This document shows, piece after piece, positions 8,410 to 16,595 of a DNA stretch of 21,465 nt (position 1 is its first letter; every line of letters begins with the position of its first letter). The DNA comes from Christensenella sp. UBA4263 (GTDB taxonomy: Bacteria; Bacillota; Clostridia; Christensenellales; Aristaeellaceae), in NCBI GenBank assembly GCA_002395225.1, contig DGWH01000045.1, forward strand, positions 1 to 21,465, written 5' to 3'. The notes beneath the pieces are model-generated. The model did no database searches. It was not told the DNA's origin and saw only the letters and a program-made list of their open reading frames with translations. The position numbers and the translations under genes are program-made.

Positions 8410-9200
8410 GGATCATCATCTCTCCGGCGAAGCAGATGCGGGTGGACACGGATTCCTTTATGTGTACAGAGCTTCCGCCGTTTCTTGAGAAAACAGAAAG
8501 ACTAATGGTCTGGATCAGGGGTCTTTCCTATGAGCAGCAGAAGGTACTTTGGACCTGTAACGATAAGATCGCCCTTCAGAACTCCGAGCGGTTTCATCAT
8601 ATGGATCTGCGGCAGAATCTTACGCCTGCGATTCTTGCTTATGACGGGATTCAGTACACTTATATGGCACCTGCTGTATTCGAAGATGGTCAGTATGCGT
8701 ATGTACAGGAGCATCTGCGCATCCTGTCCGGCTTTTATGGTGTCATAAAGCCTCTGGACGGTGTGGTACCGTACCGTTTGGAAATGCAGGCAAAGGTATC
8801 ATTTGACCAATATAAGAATCTGTATGACTTCTGGGGTGACAGTCTTTATCGGGAAGTGCGGGACGAGAGCGGGATCATCATTAATCTGGCTTCGAAGGAA
8901 TATTCCAGGTGTCTGGAAAAATATCTGAAGCCTGGGGACCGGTTTATCACCTGTGTTTTCGGTGAGCCGGAGGGAGGCAAGATTGTCCAGAAGGGCGTAT
9001 ATGCTAAAATGGCCAGGGGCGAAATGGTTCGATTTATGGCAGGCATCCATGCCGAAGCCCCGGAGCAGATGAAAGCATTTAACTGGAGCGGTTATCATTT
9101 TGATCCTGACCGCTCGTCGGATACAGAATTTGTTTTCGTGCGCACAGAAATTCCCGGAAAGAAAGCAGCTAAGAACCCTGCAGCTGACAGGGGACACTAG
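8406..9200 (+). CDS. yaaA: Peroxide stress protein YaaA (DUF328)
   Basis: A 264-residue protein of the YaaA family, which limits free intracellular iron and DNA damage during H2O2 stress. It starts with the hallmark MRIIISPAKQM, followed by NLYDFWGDSL, IINLASKEYS and CVFGEPEGGKIVQKGVYAKMARGEM, all in family order. Length is close to normal (about 240-260) with a short basic tail. The ATG overlaps the bcp stop by four bases. Pairing with a thiol peroxidase supports a shared peroxide-defence role. A 141-base gap follows before the nitroreductase. Confidence 0.9.
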   Translation: MRIIISPAKQMRVDTDSFMCTELPPFLEKTERLMVWIRGLSYEQQKVLWTCNDKIALQNSERFHHMDLRQNLTPAILAYDGIQYTYMAPAVFEDGQYAYVQEHLRILSGFYGVIKPLDGVVPYRLEMQAKVSFDQYKNLYDFWGDSLYREVRDESGIIINLASKEYSRCLEKYLKPGDRFITCVFGEPEGGKIVQKGVYAKMARGEMVRFMAGIHAEAPEQMKAFNWSGYHFDPDRSSDTEFVFVRTEIPGKKAAKNPAADRGH

Positions 9201-9341
9201 AAATATATCGAAGAGATGCAAACCGGACATGAATTTACAGTACGGTGGCAAAATACGAGACAAAAGGAAAACGGAAACAGCCTGACGGGAAAAATGGAAA
9301 GCCCGTATCGGATCAATCCTTTACGGAGAAAAGAGGTTAAA

Positions 9342-9914
9342 ATGAGTATACGTGAATCACTGAAGGAAAGAAGAACCGTTTATGCACTGAAAAAGGAGCT
9401 TCCCGTATCTGCAGATGAGATAAAAAAACTTGTCGCGGAAACGACGGAACTTGTGCCGGATGCGTTCAATATGCACAGCCAGAGAGTCGTGCTTGTGCTG
9501 GGTGAGAAACAGGACAAGCTCTGGGACAGAATTTATGATGTATTTGAAGGAAAGGTGCCGAGGGAGAAAATAGATGGATTCCGCGCGGGAGCCGGAACCG
9601 TTTTGTTCTTTTATGATGAGGCGGTGGTAAAGGGCTTGCAGGAGCAGTTCCCTCTCTATGCGCCCAATTTCCCGGTATGGGCAAATCAATCCAATGGTAT
9701 GCTGCAGCTGGCTGTATGGGCGGGTCTCAGAGAACTGGGAGCAGGGGCTAATATCCAGCATTACAATCCGGTTATTGATGATGCTGTGCGCGAGATGTTC
9801 CATCTGCCGGACAGCTATAAGCTGGTTGCGCAGATGCCTTTCGGTGGTATTGCGGAACTTCCGGGGCCCAAGGATCCGGAAGATATTTCAAAGAGAGTAT
9901 TTTTTGAAGAATAA
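9342..9914 (+). CDS. Nitroreductase family protein (Frm2/CinD-like)
   Basis: A 190-residue FMN-dependent nitroreductase-like protein. The N-terminus SIRESLKERRTVYAL is the FMN-phosphate-binding R-R motif; PDAFNMHSQRVVLVLG follows, then the LQLAVWAGLRELGAGANIQHYNP region and a C-terminal MPFGGIAELPGPKD. It belongs to the short HBN/Frm2 branch linked to stress and quinone/nitro reduction in other bacteria. I chose the ATG at 9342 after AAGAGG; an upstream ATG at 9216 would add 42 residues of unlikely sequence. It is in the same direction as bcp-yaaA and probably part of that redox group, possibly with its own promoter. Confidence 0.85.
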   Translation: MSIRESLKERRTVYALKKELPVSADEIKKLVAETTELVPDAFNMHSQRVVLVLGEKQDKLWDRIYDVFEGKVPREKIDGFRAGAGTVLFFYDEAVVKGLQEQFPLYAPNFPVWANQSNGMLQLAVWAGLRELGAGANIQHYNPVIDDAVREMFHLPDSYKLVAQMPFGGIAELPGPKDPEDISKRVFFEE

Positions 9915-9978
9915 AAATCCGGTGAAGATGCGGAGAATCGGTTACCCTGTACTTTGCTGACATTTAATCTTTAATAAA

Positions 9979-10028
9979 AGCGGGCTTTTTTCGAAAGAGG
10001 TCAAAAGATCTTTCGAAAACAGCCCGCT
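9979..10028. terminator. Bidirectional terminator between nitroreductase and AraC regulator
   Basis: A nested inverted repeat: AGCGGGCT (9979-9986) pairs with AGCCCGCT (10021-10028), and inside it CGAAAGA pairs with TCTTTCG. T-rich sequence follows the stem on the plus strand and A-rich sequence precedes it, so it can serve both converging genes. The remaining intergenic bases 10029-10152 show nothing else. Confidence 0.8.
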
Positions 10029-10152
10029 ATTTTGTTATTTGTTTTGAAGGTTTTGCCGGAATGGAATCTCTGCTCCTCTTCCCGGCGTCCGCATTCAAGA
10101 GACAAATCCTGACATGGGCTGCATCAGGGCGCTCGGAAGCAGCGTGGCAAAA

Positions 10153-11010
10153 TTAATGATTTTGCAGGCGATTTGATGTGAAAATGGATTGATATTTTTT
10201 GGGTGATACACCTGCGGTACGTTTGAACACAGTAATGAAATAGTTATAATCCTTATATCCACACTGAGAGGCGATTTCAGCCAGAGGAAGACTTCTGTCT
10301 TCCAGAAGCTGTTTCGCCTTTTCCATTCTTAAGATCCGGATATGTTCTGCAATCCCTGTACCATAATTCTGTTTTGCAATCTCATATAATTGCGTTCTGC
10401 CAATTCCAAATTTTTCAGCGATATCCTTAGCCGTCAGGTCTTCCAGAAAATGAGCCTGAATATATTCATCAATTTGTACAGGAAGCTCCTGCTTGCGCAG
10501 GCTCGCCATGCGCTCCAGACAGAGGTAACTTGCAACTGCCTCGAGAATGTGGGAGGCGGAGGTAATATAAGCCTCTGAGTGAAGCGGCATGGAAAAGCAC
10601 TCTTTTTTCAGAAGTTCTTTATCCACCTTGTAATTCCTGCACTGTTCTTCGATTATTTTCCATCCCGTTTCATGGGAGGGATAAGCAAACACATGACCAA
10701 ACAGAAGGTAGCCGATGATAATGTTTCCGAGATATAGCGGTGTGATGCTCTCCGTGAGGCCCGCATGGCAGCGGTAGGTATATGGGGATCGCTGCTTCGC
10801 GGCGCGCAGGCAGGCTTGTCTGTCACATTTTTTACAGTTCTCATATCCTTCTTTATCCGTGCGGACGATCTGGCAGAACGGCGCAATGTGCTCCGGGTAG
10901 GAGGCCAGCTCTGTAAACTGATCATCGAAGACAGTAATACGGATTGGCGTGAGCCGGTAAAAATCCTGGAGAAGGGAATTCAGCTTTGTCCGATTGAAAG
11001 TAGAAATCAT
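10153..11010 (-). CDS. AraC-family regulator with N-terminal PocR sensor domain
   Basis: A 285-residue transcription regulator. The N-terminal about 160 residues form a PocR domain: TPIRITVFDDQF, then the Cys pattern C46, C59, C62, C67, C81 (CQIVRTD...NCKKCDRQAC...YRCHAGL). The C-terminal AraC double helix-turn-helix spans about 185-278 (LTAKDIAEKFGIGRTQLYEIAK, then AEIASQCGYKDYNYFITVFKRTAGVSPKKY). I chose ATG 11010-11008, preceded by AAGGA, over an ATG at 11046 that would add 12 residues with no ribosome site. PocR domains are named after the propanediol-responsive regulator of Salmonella. Being divergent from the aldolase operon, it probably controls that operon in response to a sugar or its breakdown product. 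Confidence 0.88.
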   Translation of the reverse strand: MISTFNRTKLNSLLQDFYRLTPIRITVFDDQFTELASYPEHIAPFCQIVRTDKEGYENCKKCDRQACLRAAKQRSPYTYRCHAGLTESITPLYLGNIIIGYLLFGHVFAYPSHETGWKIIEEQCRNYKVDKELLKKECFSMPLHSEAYITSASHILEAVASYLCLERMASLRKQELPVQIDEYIQAHFLEDLTAKDIAEKFGIGRTQLYEIAKQNYGTGIAEHIRILRMEKAKQLLEDRSLPLAEIASQCGYKDYNYFITVFKRTAGVSPKKYQSIFTSNRLQNH

Positions 11011-11053
11011 GCTTTCCTTAACCTCGCTTTTAATAACAGATATCATTTATCAA

Positions 11054-11135
11054 TTGGATATTTTGGATATCGGCGAACTTATTTTATTATATCAGCGAAC
11101 AAATTCAAAGTAAAATGAACAGACTTCTATATAAA
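11054..11135 (+). promoter_or_regulatory. Putative AraC-type operator and aldolase-operon promoter
   Basis: Two direct repeats, CGGCGAAC (11071-11078) and CAGCGAAC (11093-11100), start 22 bases apart, about two helix turns, as in AraC-family half-sites. A second repeat pair TTGGATAT lies at 11054-11061 and 11063-11070. A -10-like TATAAA is at 11130-11135 with no good -35 box, as expected of an activator-dependent promoter. Inferred from pattern only. Confidence 0.4.
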
Positions 11136-11202
11136 ACCGGAGCCGGAAAAGCTATGATGAGGATAATAAACCACAGGAAAAAGTTTACAGGAGGAGGTTC
11201 TC

Positions 11203-12069
11203 ATGTTAGCAACATTAAATGACGTAATGAAAATAGCAGAAGAAAAAGAAATTGCCGTCGGCTCTTTTAATACACCGAATCTTGAGGCGTTACAGGCAGT
11301 GACAGAAGTAGCAGAGGAGCTGGAGCTCCCGGTCATCATTCAGTTCGCGCAGTGCCACGAACCGTGGATCCCATTAGACCTGATCGGACCGATTATGATA
11401 GAAGTGGCGAAGAAATCCAAAGTTCCGGTGTGTGTGCATCTGGATCATGGTGAGACTCTGGAATATCTGCAGCAGGCGCTTGATCTGGGCTTTTCTTCGA
11501 TCATGTACGACGGCTCAACCCTTCCATATGAGGAAAATCTGAAAAATACGAAAAAGGCAGTAGCCATGGCAGCCAGGACAGGCGCGTCCGTGGAAGCCGA
11601 GCTGGGTTCCATGGGAAGAAGAGAGTCCGGAGCAGGAGATGATACAGGAGAAGCGGATGAAACCAAGATTTATACCGACCCGGAACAGGCGAAGATATTT
11701 GTGGAGGAAAGCGGAATTGATGCGCTGGCATGCTCTTTCGGCACCACACACGGCATTTATCTGACAGAGCCGAAGCTGGACTTTGATGTTGTGAAAAATG
11801 TCAGAGCTCTTACGAACAACATTCCGGTAGTCATGCACGGCGGCTCCGGGGTGAGCAGGGAAGATTACGGAAAGGCAGTAAAAGCCGGCGTAAGAAAAGT
11901 GAATTATTTCACATATATGGATAAATCAGGCGGAAGCGCGGCCGCGGCCTATCTGAAAACACTGAAATCCGATGAGCCGATTTTCTTCTCATCGATCAGT
12001 ATGGCAGGACGGGATGCCATGAAAGAAAACGTAAAGGCCGCAATGAAAATGTTCGCGTTGATGGATTAA
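11203..12069 (+). CDS. Class II (zinc) ketose-bisphosphate aldolase family
   Basis: A 288-residue class II aldolase that splits a ketose phosphate into DHAP and an aldehyde. Visible active-site parts are D81-H82 in VHLDHGET (proton donor Asp and zinc His), EAELGSMG at 131-138, zinc His H183 (GTTHGIY) and H212 in MHGGSG. The usual KIN-x-x-TD DHAP phosphate loop reads KVNYFTYMD here, a variation that suggests a substrate other than fructose 1,6-bisphosphate. GGAGGAGG precedes the ATG. As first gene of an isomerase/kinase/epimerase operon it most likely cleaves a ketose 1-phosphate. Tagatose- or fuculose-type substrates are possible but cannot be told apart here. Confidence 0.85.
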   Translation: MLATLNDVMKIAEEKEIAVGSFNTPNLEALQAVTEVAEELELPVIIQFAQCHEPWIPLDLIGPIMIEVAKKSKVPVCVHLDHGETLEYLQQALDLGFSSIMYDGSTLPYEENLKNTKKAVAMAARTGASVEAELGSMGRRESGAGDDTGEADETKIYTDPEQAKIFVEESGIDALACSFGTTHGIYLTEPKLDFDVVKNVRALTNNIPVVMHGGSGVSREDYGKAVKAGVRKVNYFTYMDKSGGSAAAAYLKTLKSDEPIFFSSISMAGRDAMKENVKAAMKMFALMD

Positions 12070-12171
12070 AGAGTTGACCGATGAAAAGGTTAGCAGATTA
12101 AAGGCTTAAACGCTAAAGGTTAAGGATGAAAGTATTCATGGATGAAAGGGTTCATGGATTGAAGGTTAATG
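12064..12171 (+). repeat. Seven degenerate 16-nt tandem repeats
   Basis: Consecutive units: GATTAAAGAGTTGACC (12064), GATGAAAAGGTTAGCA (12080), GATTAAAGGCTTAAAC (12096), GCTAAAGGTTAAG (12112), GATGAAAGTATTCATG (12125), GATGAAAGGGTTCATG (12141), GATTGAAGGTTAATG (12157). The first unit contains the aldolase's last codon and stop. Most units are 16 long, so they are not coding repeats. The array ends just before the ribosome site of the isomerase gene. Confidence 0.75.
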
Positions 12172-12192
12172 AATGTAATGGAGGACAGAGTG

Positions 12193-13599
12193 ATGGGAAA
12201 AAAGATGACATTTGCGCTGGCGTTCTGTAACAGAGGTTTCATGCCGGGAGAGTTAATCTACGGTGCAAGAGAGGACATGATCAAGGCCGTCACAGACGCG
12301 GGTTATGACTATATCGCGATGGATGCCGGACTTACCCGGTTCGGCGGTATCGAGACAAGGGACGAGGGAATGCTTTATGCAAAATGGTTAAAGGAGCATG
12401 AGGGAGAATACGACGGCGTGATCTTCTCTATGCCGATCTTTGCGGATGAGAACGGGGCGATCACTGCGCTGCGGGATGCCGGAGTGCCGATTTTAATGCA
12501 GGCGTATCCGGATGAGATCGGGAAAATGGACTTTGTCCACCGAAGAGACGCATTTTGCGGGAAATTCTCAGTTACTGATGTATTCACACAGTATCAGGTA
12601 CCGTTTACCGTATTGAAGCCACATGTCGTTCATCCGCTTTCTGAAAAGTTCCAGGAGAATTTACGTGACTTTGCCGCGATCTGCCGTGTGGTGAATGGAA
12701 TGAAAAGATTCACGATCGGGTGCATCGGAGCAAGAACCACGGCATTCAAGACAACCAGATTTGATGAGATCGGTTTGCAGAAAAACGGCATTACTGTAGA
12801 GTGCTTTGATCTTTCAGAGCTCATATACAAAGTAAATAACAAAGCCGATACGGATGCTGCCGTTCTGGCTAAGAAAGAAAGCCTGATGAAATATGCGGAC
12901 TTCAGCAAAGTTCCGGAGAAAAACAAGAATACTCTGGCTAAGATATCGGTTGTCATTGACGAATACATCAAAGAGTATCATCTGGATGCGCTGGCGATCC
13001 GCTGCTGGAACGAGATGGAGACAATTCTTCGGGTATGTCCGTGTGTACTCCTTTCGGAGCTGAATGACCGCGGCATCGTGACCTCCTGTGAGATTGATCT
13101 GACTTCCGCGATATCCATGCGGGCAATGGCTCTCGCAAGTGAGCAGCCTGCGGCAGTCCTTGACTGGAACAATAACTACGGAGATGATGAGAACAAGGTA
13201 ATTCTGTTCCACTGCGGATCGACTGCCCAGAGCCTTATGGTAAAGAAAGGTACGGTTACCGAACACAAGATGTTTGCGAAAGGGGATCCGGGATCCGGAT
13301 GGGGAACAAACGAGGGCCGTATCCGTCCGATGAAAACAACGCTTTCCAACTGCTTAACCGTGGATGGAAAGGTGGTTATCTACGCCACAGAGGCAGAATT
13401 CACCGATGATCCGATCGAGGATGCATACTTCGGATGTGCGGGCGTCTGTGCCATAGATAATATGCAGGATAAAATGATTAAGCTTGCGAAGGGCGGCTTC
13501 AAGCACCATACCTGTGTAGGTGTCGGCCATATGAAGGAGATCTTAAAAGAGGCCTTCACTACATATCTCGGTTATGAGTGGGTCGACATTGACCAGTAA
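12193..13599 (+). CDS. L-fucose/L-arabinose isomerase-like protein
   Basis: A 468-residue cytoplasmic protein resembling the FucI/AraA fold family, which interconverts aldoses and ketoses with a divalent metal. Visible features are YDGVIFSMPIF, the central IGCIGARTTAFKTTRFDE, AIRCWNEME (metal-site Glu region), SCEIDLTSAISMRAM, LDWNNNYG, and a C-terminal HHTCVGVGH with candidate metal-binding His. The start is ATG 12193, eight bases after GGAGG at 12180-12184; ATGs at 12169 and 12178 lie before or across that site. Shorter than classical FucI (about 590 residues), it belongs to the fucose-isomerase-related group with unassigned substrates. It should feed the kinase downstream. Confidence 0.8.
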   Translation: MGKKMTFALAFCNRGFMPGELIYGAREDMIKAVTDAGYDYIAMDAGLTRFGGIETRDEGMLYAKWLKEHEGEYDGVIFSMPIFADENGAITALRDAGVPILMQAYPDEIGKMDFVHRRDAFCGKFSVTDVFTQYQVPFTVLKPHVVHPLSEKFQENLRDFAAICRVVNGMKRFTIGCIGARTTAFKTTRFDEIGLQKNGITVECFDLSELIYKVNNKADTDAAVLAKKESLMKYADFSKVPEKNKNTLAKISVVIDEYIKEYHLDALAIRCWNEMETILRVCPCVLLSELNDRGIVTSCEIDLTSAISMRAMALASEQPAAVLDWNNNYGDDENKVILFHCGSTAQSLMVKKGTVTEHKMFAKGDPGSGWGTNEGRIRPMKTTLSNCLTVDGKVVIYATEAEFTDDPIEDAYFGCAGVCAIDNMQDKMIKLAKGGFKHHTCVGVGHMKEILKEAFTTYLGYEWVDIDQ

Positions 13600-13617
13600 A
13601 TCGCATCCGGTCTCTTA

Positions 13618-13634
13618 CGCGCGCTTCGCGTGCG
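13618..13634 (+). other. Short GC-rich hairpin between isomerase and kinase genes
   Basis: GCGCGC and GCGTGC pair (with one G-U) around a short TTC loop. There is no T run, so it is not a classical terminator; it may stabilise or process the operon mRNA. Confidence 0.35.
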
Positions 13635-13691
13635 ACGAGCCCCGTCTGCGTTTTCGAAGAGCTTATACAGTAGTTTGATTGAGGAAATAGT

Positions 13692-15191
13692 ATGAAGATA
13701 GCAGGATTAGACATCGGAACGACCGGATGCAAGTGTACGGTATTCGATGATCAGGGAAAGTATCTGGCGAAAGCCTATCGCGATTACCCGGTGACGCGAG
13801 CGGTCACCGGTCATGAGATTGACGCTGCGGCCATTATGGACGCCGTGTATGCATCCATTCGGGAGATGGCTGAAAAATACCCGGATATTTCGGGTATCGG
13901 TGTGACAAGCTTTGGAGAGACGTTCGTCTGTGTGGATGAGGCGGGAAATCCGCTTCACCCGGCAATGCTGTATACAGATCCGAGAGGACAGGAAGAGTGC
14001 CGGGAACTGATCGAGAAGCTTGGCGGGCATAATATTGCGCATATTACAGGACTGAGACCCCATGAGATGTATAGCATTTCCAAGATAATGTGGATCAAAA
14101 AACACTGTCCGGAGATTTACGCTTCAACCAGGAGAATCTTCCTGATGGGAGACTATGTGGTTTATCATCTGACCGGAAAGGCGCAGATTGACTATTCTCT
14201 TGCCACCCGCACGATGGCCTTCGATATAAAAAATCTTTGCTGGAGCAGGGATATATTTGAGGCGGCAGACATTGACAGCAATCTGATGTCTGAACCGGTA
14301 CCTTCGGGCACCATAGCAGGAGTGATCACACAGAAATCCGCGCAGATGACGGGCTTGTCGACGGATACGAAAATCGTATCCGTCAGCCATGATCAGGTGG
14401 CTGCGGCAGTCGGAGCAGGAGCATTTGACGGGACGGTGGCGGTTGACGGGGCCGGAACGGTGGAGTGTCTGACTCCGATTTACGATGAACTGCCGGACAT
14501 TGATGTGATGTATGAGGGATATTTTTCCGTTGTACCGTATGTCATACCTGGAAAATACGTGGCTTATGCATTTTCCTATACCGGCGGTGCGCTGATGCAG
14601 TGGTGTGTAGAGACCATTGCGAAAGAGGAGAAGAAGCTGGCAGGGGAACAGGGAATTTCTGTAAATGAATACCTGGAAAAAATGTATGACGACGTTCACC
14701 ATGGGGCACCGAGCGGATTGCTGGTTCTGCCGCATTTTGCGGGAGCCGCGACACCATATATGGACACGGGTTCAAAGGGCGCGGTATTGGGGCTCACAAC
14801 GGCCACTACCGCAGCAGACATCTACCGCGGCTGTATGGAGGGCGTGGTTTATGAAATGTACCTGAACCTGCAGGCACTGAAGCATTCCGGAATTCATTTT
14901 CAGAAATTACATGCGACAGGCGGCGGCGCGCATTCTGCTGTCTGGATGCAGATGAAGGCGGATATGCTGAACCTTCCGATGACGGCATTGAAAACAGTAG
15001 ATGCGGGAACAGTTGGAAGCGCCATGCTGACAGGAGTGGCGATCGGCCTGTTTTCTGATCTTGCGGATGCGGCTGCTCACATGGTAGAAGAAACCGTGAC
15101 TTATGTGCCAAGAAAAGAGATGCATGAGAGATATCAGAAGATATATGAGAGATATCGACAGGTATATCATGCAGTCAGACCATTGATGTAG
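13692..15191 (+). CDS. FGGY-family carbohydrate kinase
   Basis: A 499-residue sugar kinase of the xylulokinase/fuculokinase superfamily. The N-terminal nucleotide/phosphate motif is GLDIGTTGCKCTVFD (5-19); GVTSFGETFVCVDEAGNPL (70-88) and DPRGQEE are in the sugar domain. The catalytic base is probably D234 in VSHDQVAAAVGAG, and the C-terminal ATP domain has GTVECL and HATGGGAHSAVWMQMKADML. GAGG lies a few bases before the ATG. It should phosphorylate the ketose made by the isomerase, giving the aldolase its substrate. The exact sugar cannot be read from the sequence; ribulose-, fuculose- or xylulose-type ketoses are candidates. Confidence 0.88.
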   Translation: MKIAGLDIGTTGCKCTVFDDQGKYLAKAYRDYPVTRAVTGHEIDAAAIMDAVYASIREMAEKYPDISGIGVTSFGETFVCVDEAGNPLHPAMLYTDPRGQEECRELIEKLGGHNIAHITGLRPHEMYSISKIMWIKKHCPEIYASTRRIFLMGDYVVYHLTGKAQIDYSLATRTMAFDIKNLCWSRDIFEAADIDSNLMSEPVPSGTIAGVITQKSAQMTGLSTDTKIVSVSHDQVAAAVGAGAFDGTVAVDGAGTVECLTPIYDELPDIDVMYEGYFSVVPYVIPGKYVAYAFSYTGGALMQWCVETIAKEEKKLAGEQGISVNEYLEKMYDDVHHGAPSGLLVLPHFAGAATPYMDTGSKGAVLGLTTATTAADIYRGCMEGVVYEMYLNLQALKHSGIHFQKLHATGGGAHSAVWMQMKADMLNLPMTALKTVDAGTVGSAMLTGVAIGLFSDLADAAAHMVEETVTYVPRKEMHERYQKIYERYRQVYHAVRPLM

Positions 15192-15203
15192 GAGCGGATA
15201 AGA

Positions 15204-16172
15204 ATGAATCCATATATCGGACATGATTCCCAGCTCTATGGGATCGAAGAACACCGTCTGTCAGGCGGAAAGGGCGATGGAATGCGCCTGTTTGAGGTGA
15301 ATAACGGAAAGGGACTGGAGCTTGTCATTTCTCCTGACCGAAATGGGGATATTACAAGACTCCGGTTCAAAGGAATCAATATGAGTTATATGTCTCCGTG
15401 CGGTTATGTGGCACCGGCCTACTATGACCGTACAGGCAGTAACTGGCTGTCCTCTTTTACTGCCGGATTTCTTACCACATGCGGGCTGCAGGCAGTAGGG
15501 AGCCCGTGTACGGACGAGGGAGAAGAACTGCCTCTGCACGGGTCCATTGCGAATTCCCCCTGTGAGCAGGCATATTTTTTTGAAAAGGGCGGAGAGTTGA
15601 TCGTTCATACGGTGACAAAGGATGAGCAGATTTTCGGCAGAAAACTGAGACTGGAACGGGAGATCCGCGTCTCCACGGAAACGAATGAGTTTGAGATCTG
15701 CGATAGTATCACAAATACTGGTGACAGGGTGGAACCAATGGAGGTTCTGTATCATATGAACATGGGTTATCCGCTTCTGGACGAGGACAGTGTGATTACG
15801 ATTCCATCTGTGGAAGTGAAGCCGAGGGACGCTCATGCAGCGGATGATATTGCAAACTGGATGCATATGGAAAAGCCGACAGCAGGGTATCAGGAGCGCT
15901 GTTATTATCACAAATTTTCAGATGAGAACGGAATCGCGGAGATCTACCAGCCAAAATTGCATGCGGGACTCCGCATCAGCTTTGACGCATCGGAGCTTGA
16001 CGGCTTTGTAGAGTGGAAGATGATGGGCGTTAGAGATTATGTGCTTGGTCTGGAATGCGGAAACTGCTATCCGGATGGCAGAGATGTCATGAGAAAAAAC
16101 GGGATGCTGAAATTTCTGCAGCCGGGCGAGAATAAAATCTACCATGTGAAGGTTCGCATGATTGAAGATTGA
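15204..16172 (+). CDS. Aldose 1-epimerase family protein (DUF4432)
   Basis: A 322-residue protein of the galactose-mutarotase-like DUF4432 family. Visible features are GLELVISPDRNGDITRLRFKG, GFLTTCGLQAVGSPC, the LPLHGSIAN motif, and VLYHMNMGYPLLDEDS, with His and Glu residues where mutarotases hold their catalytic pair, plus a C-terminal GLECGN(C)YPDGR. It probably interconverts anomers or epimers of the sugar used by the operon. The ribosome site GGAG overlaps the kinase stop, so the two are coupled. It is the last gene before the 16240-16268 terminator. Confidence 0.8.
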   Translation: MNPYIGHDSQLYGIEEHRLSGGKGDGMRLFEVNNGKGLELVISPDRNGDITRLRFKGINMSYMSPCGYVAPAYYDRTGSNWLSSFTAGFLTTCGLQAVGSPCTDEGEELPLHGSIANSPCEQAYFFEKGGELIVHTVTKDEQIFGRKLRLEREIRVSTETNEFEICDSITNTGDRVEPMEVLYHMNMGYPLLDEDSVITIPSVEVKPRDAHAADDIANWMHMEKPTAGYQERCYYHKFSDENGIAEIYQPKLHAGLRISFDASELDGFVEWKMMGVRDYVLGLECGNCYPDGRDVMRKNGMLKFLQPGENKIYHVKVRMIED

Positions 16173-16239
16173 TTGTTTATTGCGACGAACTATTCGAGGG
16201 TGCTGAAAATGGAAAGCATCGAATAACAGCAGGTGAGGT

Positions 16240-16276
16240 CCCGGAAAGCAGAAAAACTACTTTCCGGGGTCTTTTC
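16240..16276 (+). terminator. Terminator of the sugar operon
   Basis: CCCGGAAAG (16240-16248) pairs with CTTTCCGGG (16260-16268), followed by GTCTTTTC. It lies 68 bases after the epimerase stop and overlaps the AraC-like C-terminal remnant on the other strand. Confidence 0.7.
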
Positions 16277-16373
16277 TGTATTCTTTTGGTGTCATATGGT
16301 AGTGCTCATAAAATAATTCATGAATTTGCGGCAAATTATCCGGATCTACGATTGTCGGCCAAGGTGTAAGAAT
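16257..16373 (-). pseudogene. Chimeric remnant: tnpB-like start joined to an AraC-like C-terminus
   Basis: The minus-strand frame reads ILTPWPTIVDPDNLPQIHE (16373-16317), almost the N-terminus of the TnpB at 16699, then continues without a break into LFYEHYHMTPKEYRKDPGK and a stop at 16257-16259. The second part fits the end of AraC regulators (F-x3-Y-x-M-T-P-x-E-Y-R). The start codon position holds ATT instead of ATG. I read this as two gene scraps joined by a rearrangement: the first codons of a second tnpB and the last codons of a lost araC gene. The AraC call rests on about 19 residues. Confidence 0.55.
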
Positions 16374-16479
16374 ATCGGATGTACCCCCTTCTTCATTCTT
16401 ACATGCTTATGTTAATGCAATGATATATATAGGTTCGAATTTAAAGGGCATTGGGGGGAATTGTCTATGTATAAAAGAA
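16317..16479 (-). repeat. Left arm of inverted tnpB 5' region
   Basis: Read on the minus strand, this matches 16596-16763 with conserved blocks in the same spacing: CTTTTATAC, ATTCGAAC, ATTAACATAA (16 bases after it in both), GGGGTACATCCGATAT, TGGCCGACAATCGTAGATC and CCGCAAAT. The blocks lie in both the leader and the first codons. The arms are separated by about 116 bases. Confidence 0.8.
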
Positions 16480-16595
16480 AGAAAAAGCAAATTTTGATTG
16501 ACAAGTGATCCTCTTTCCTGTGTTTTAAATTTAGAATAATTCTAATTCGGAACGATTTCTGATTCGGGAAAATTCTAATACGGATGGTTTCTCTT

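Noticed and set aside
9216..9341. Upstream start for the nitroreductase adding 42 residues
   Set aside because: The added residues do not resemble the family and the ATG at 9342 has its own ribosome site.
12064..12171. CRISPR array
   Set aside because: The 16-base units are contiguous and degenerate with no unique spacers, and no cas genes are near.
16169..16369. 66-codon frame after the epimerase
   Set aside because: It starts inside the epimerase end, runs through the operon terminator and into the inverted tnpB copy, and resembles nothing.
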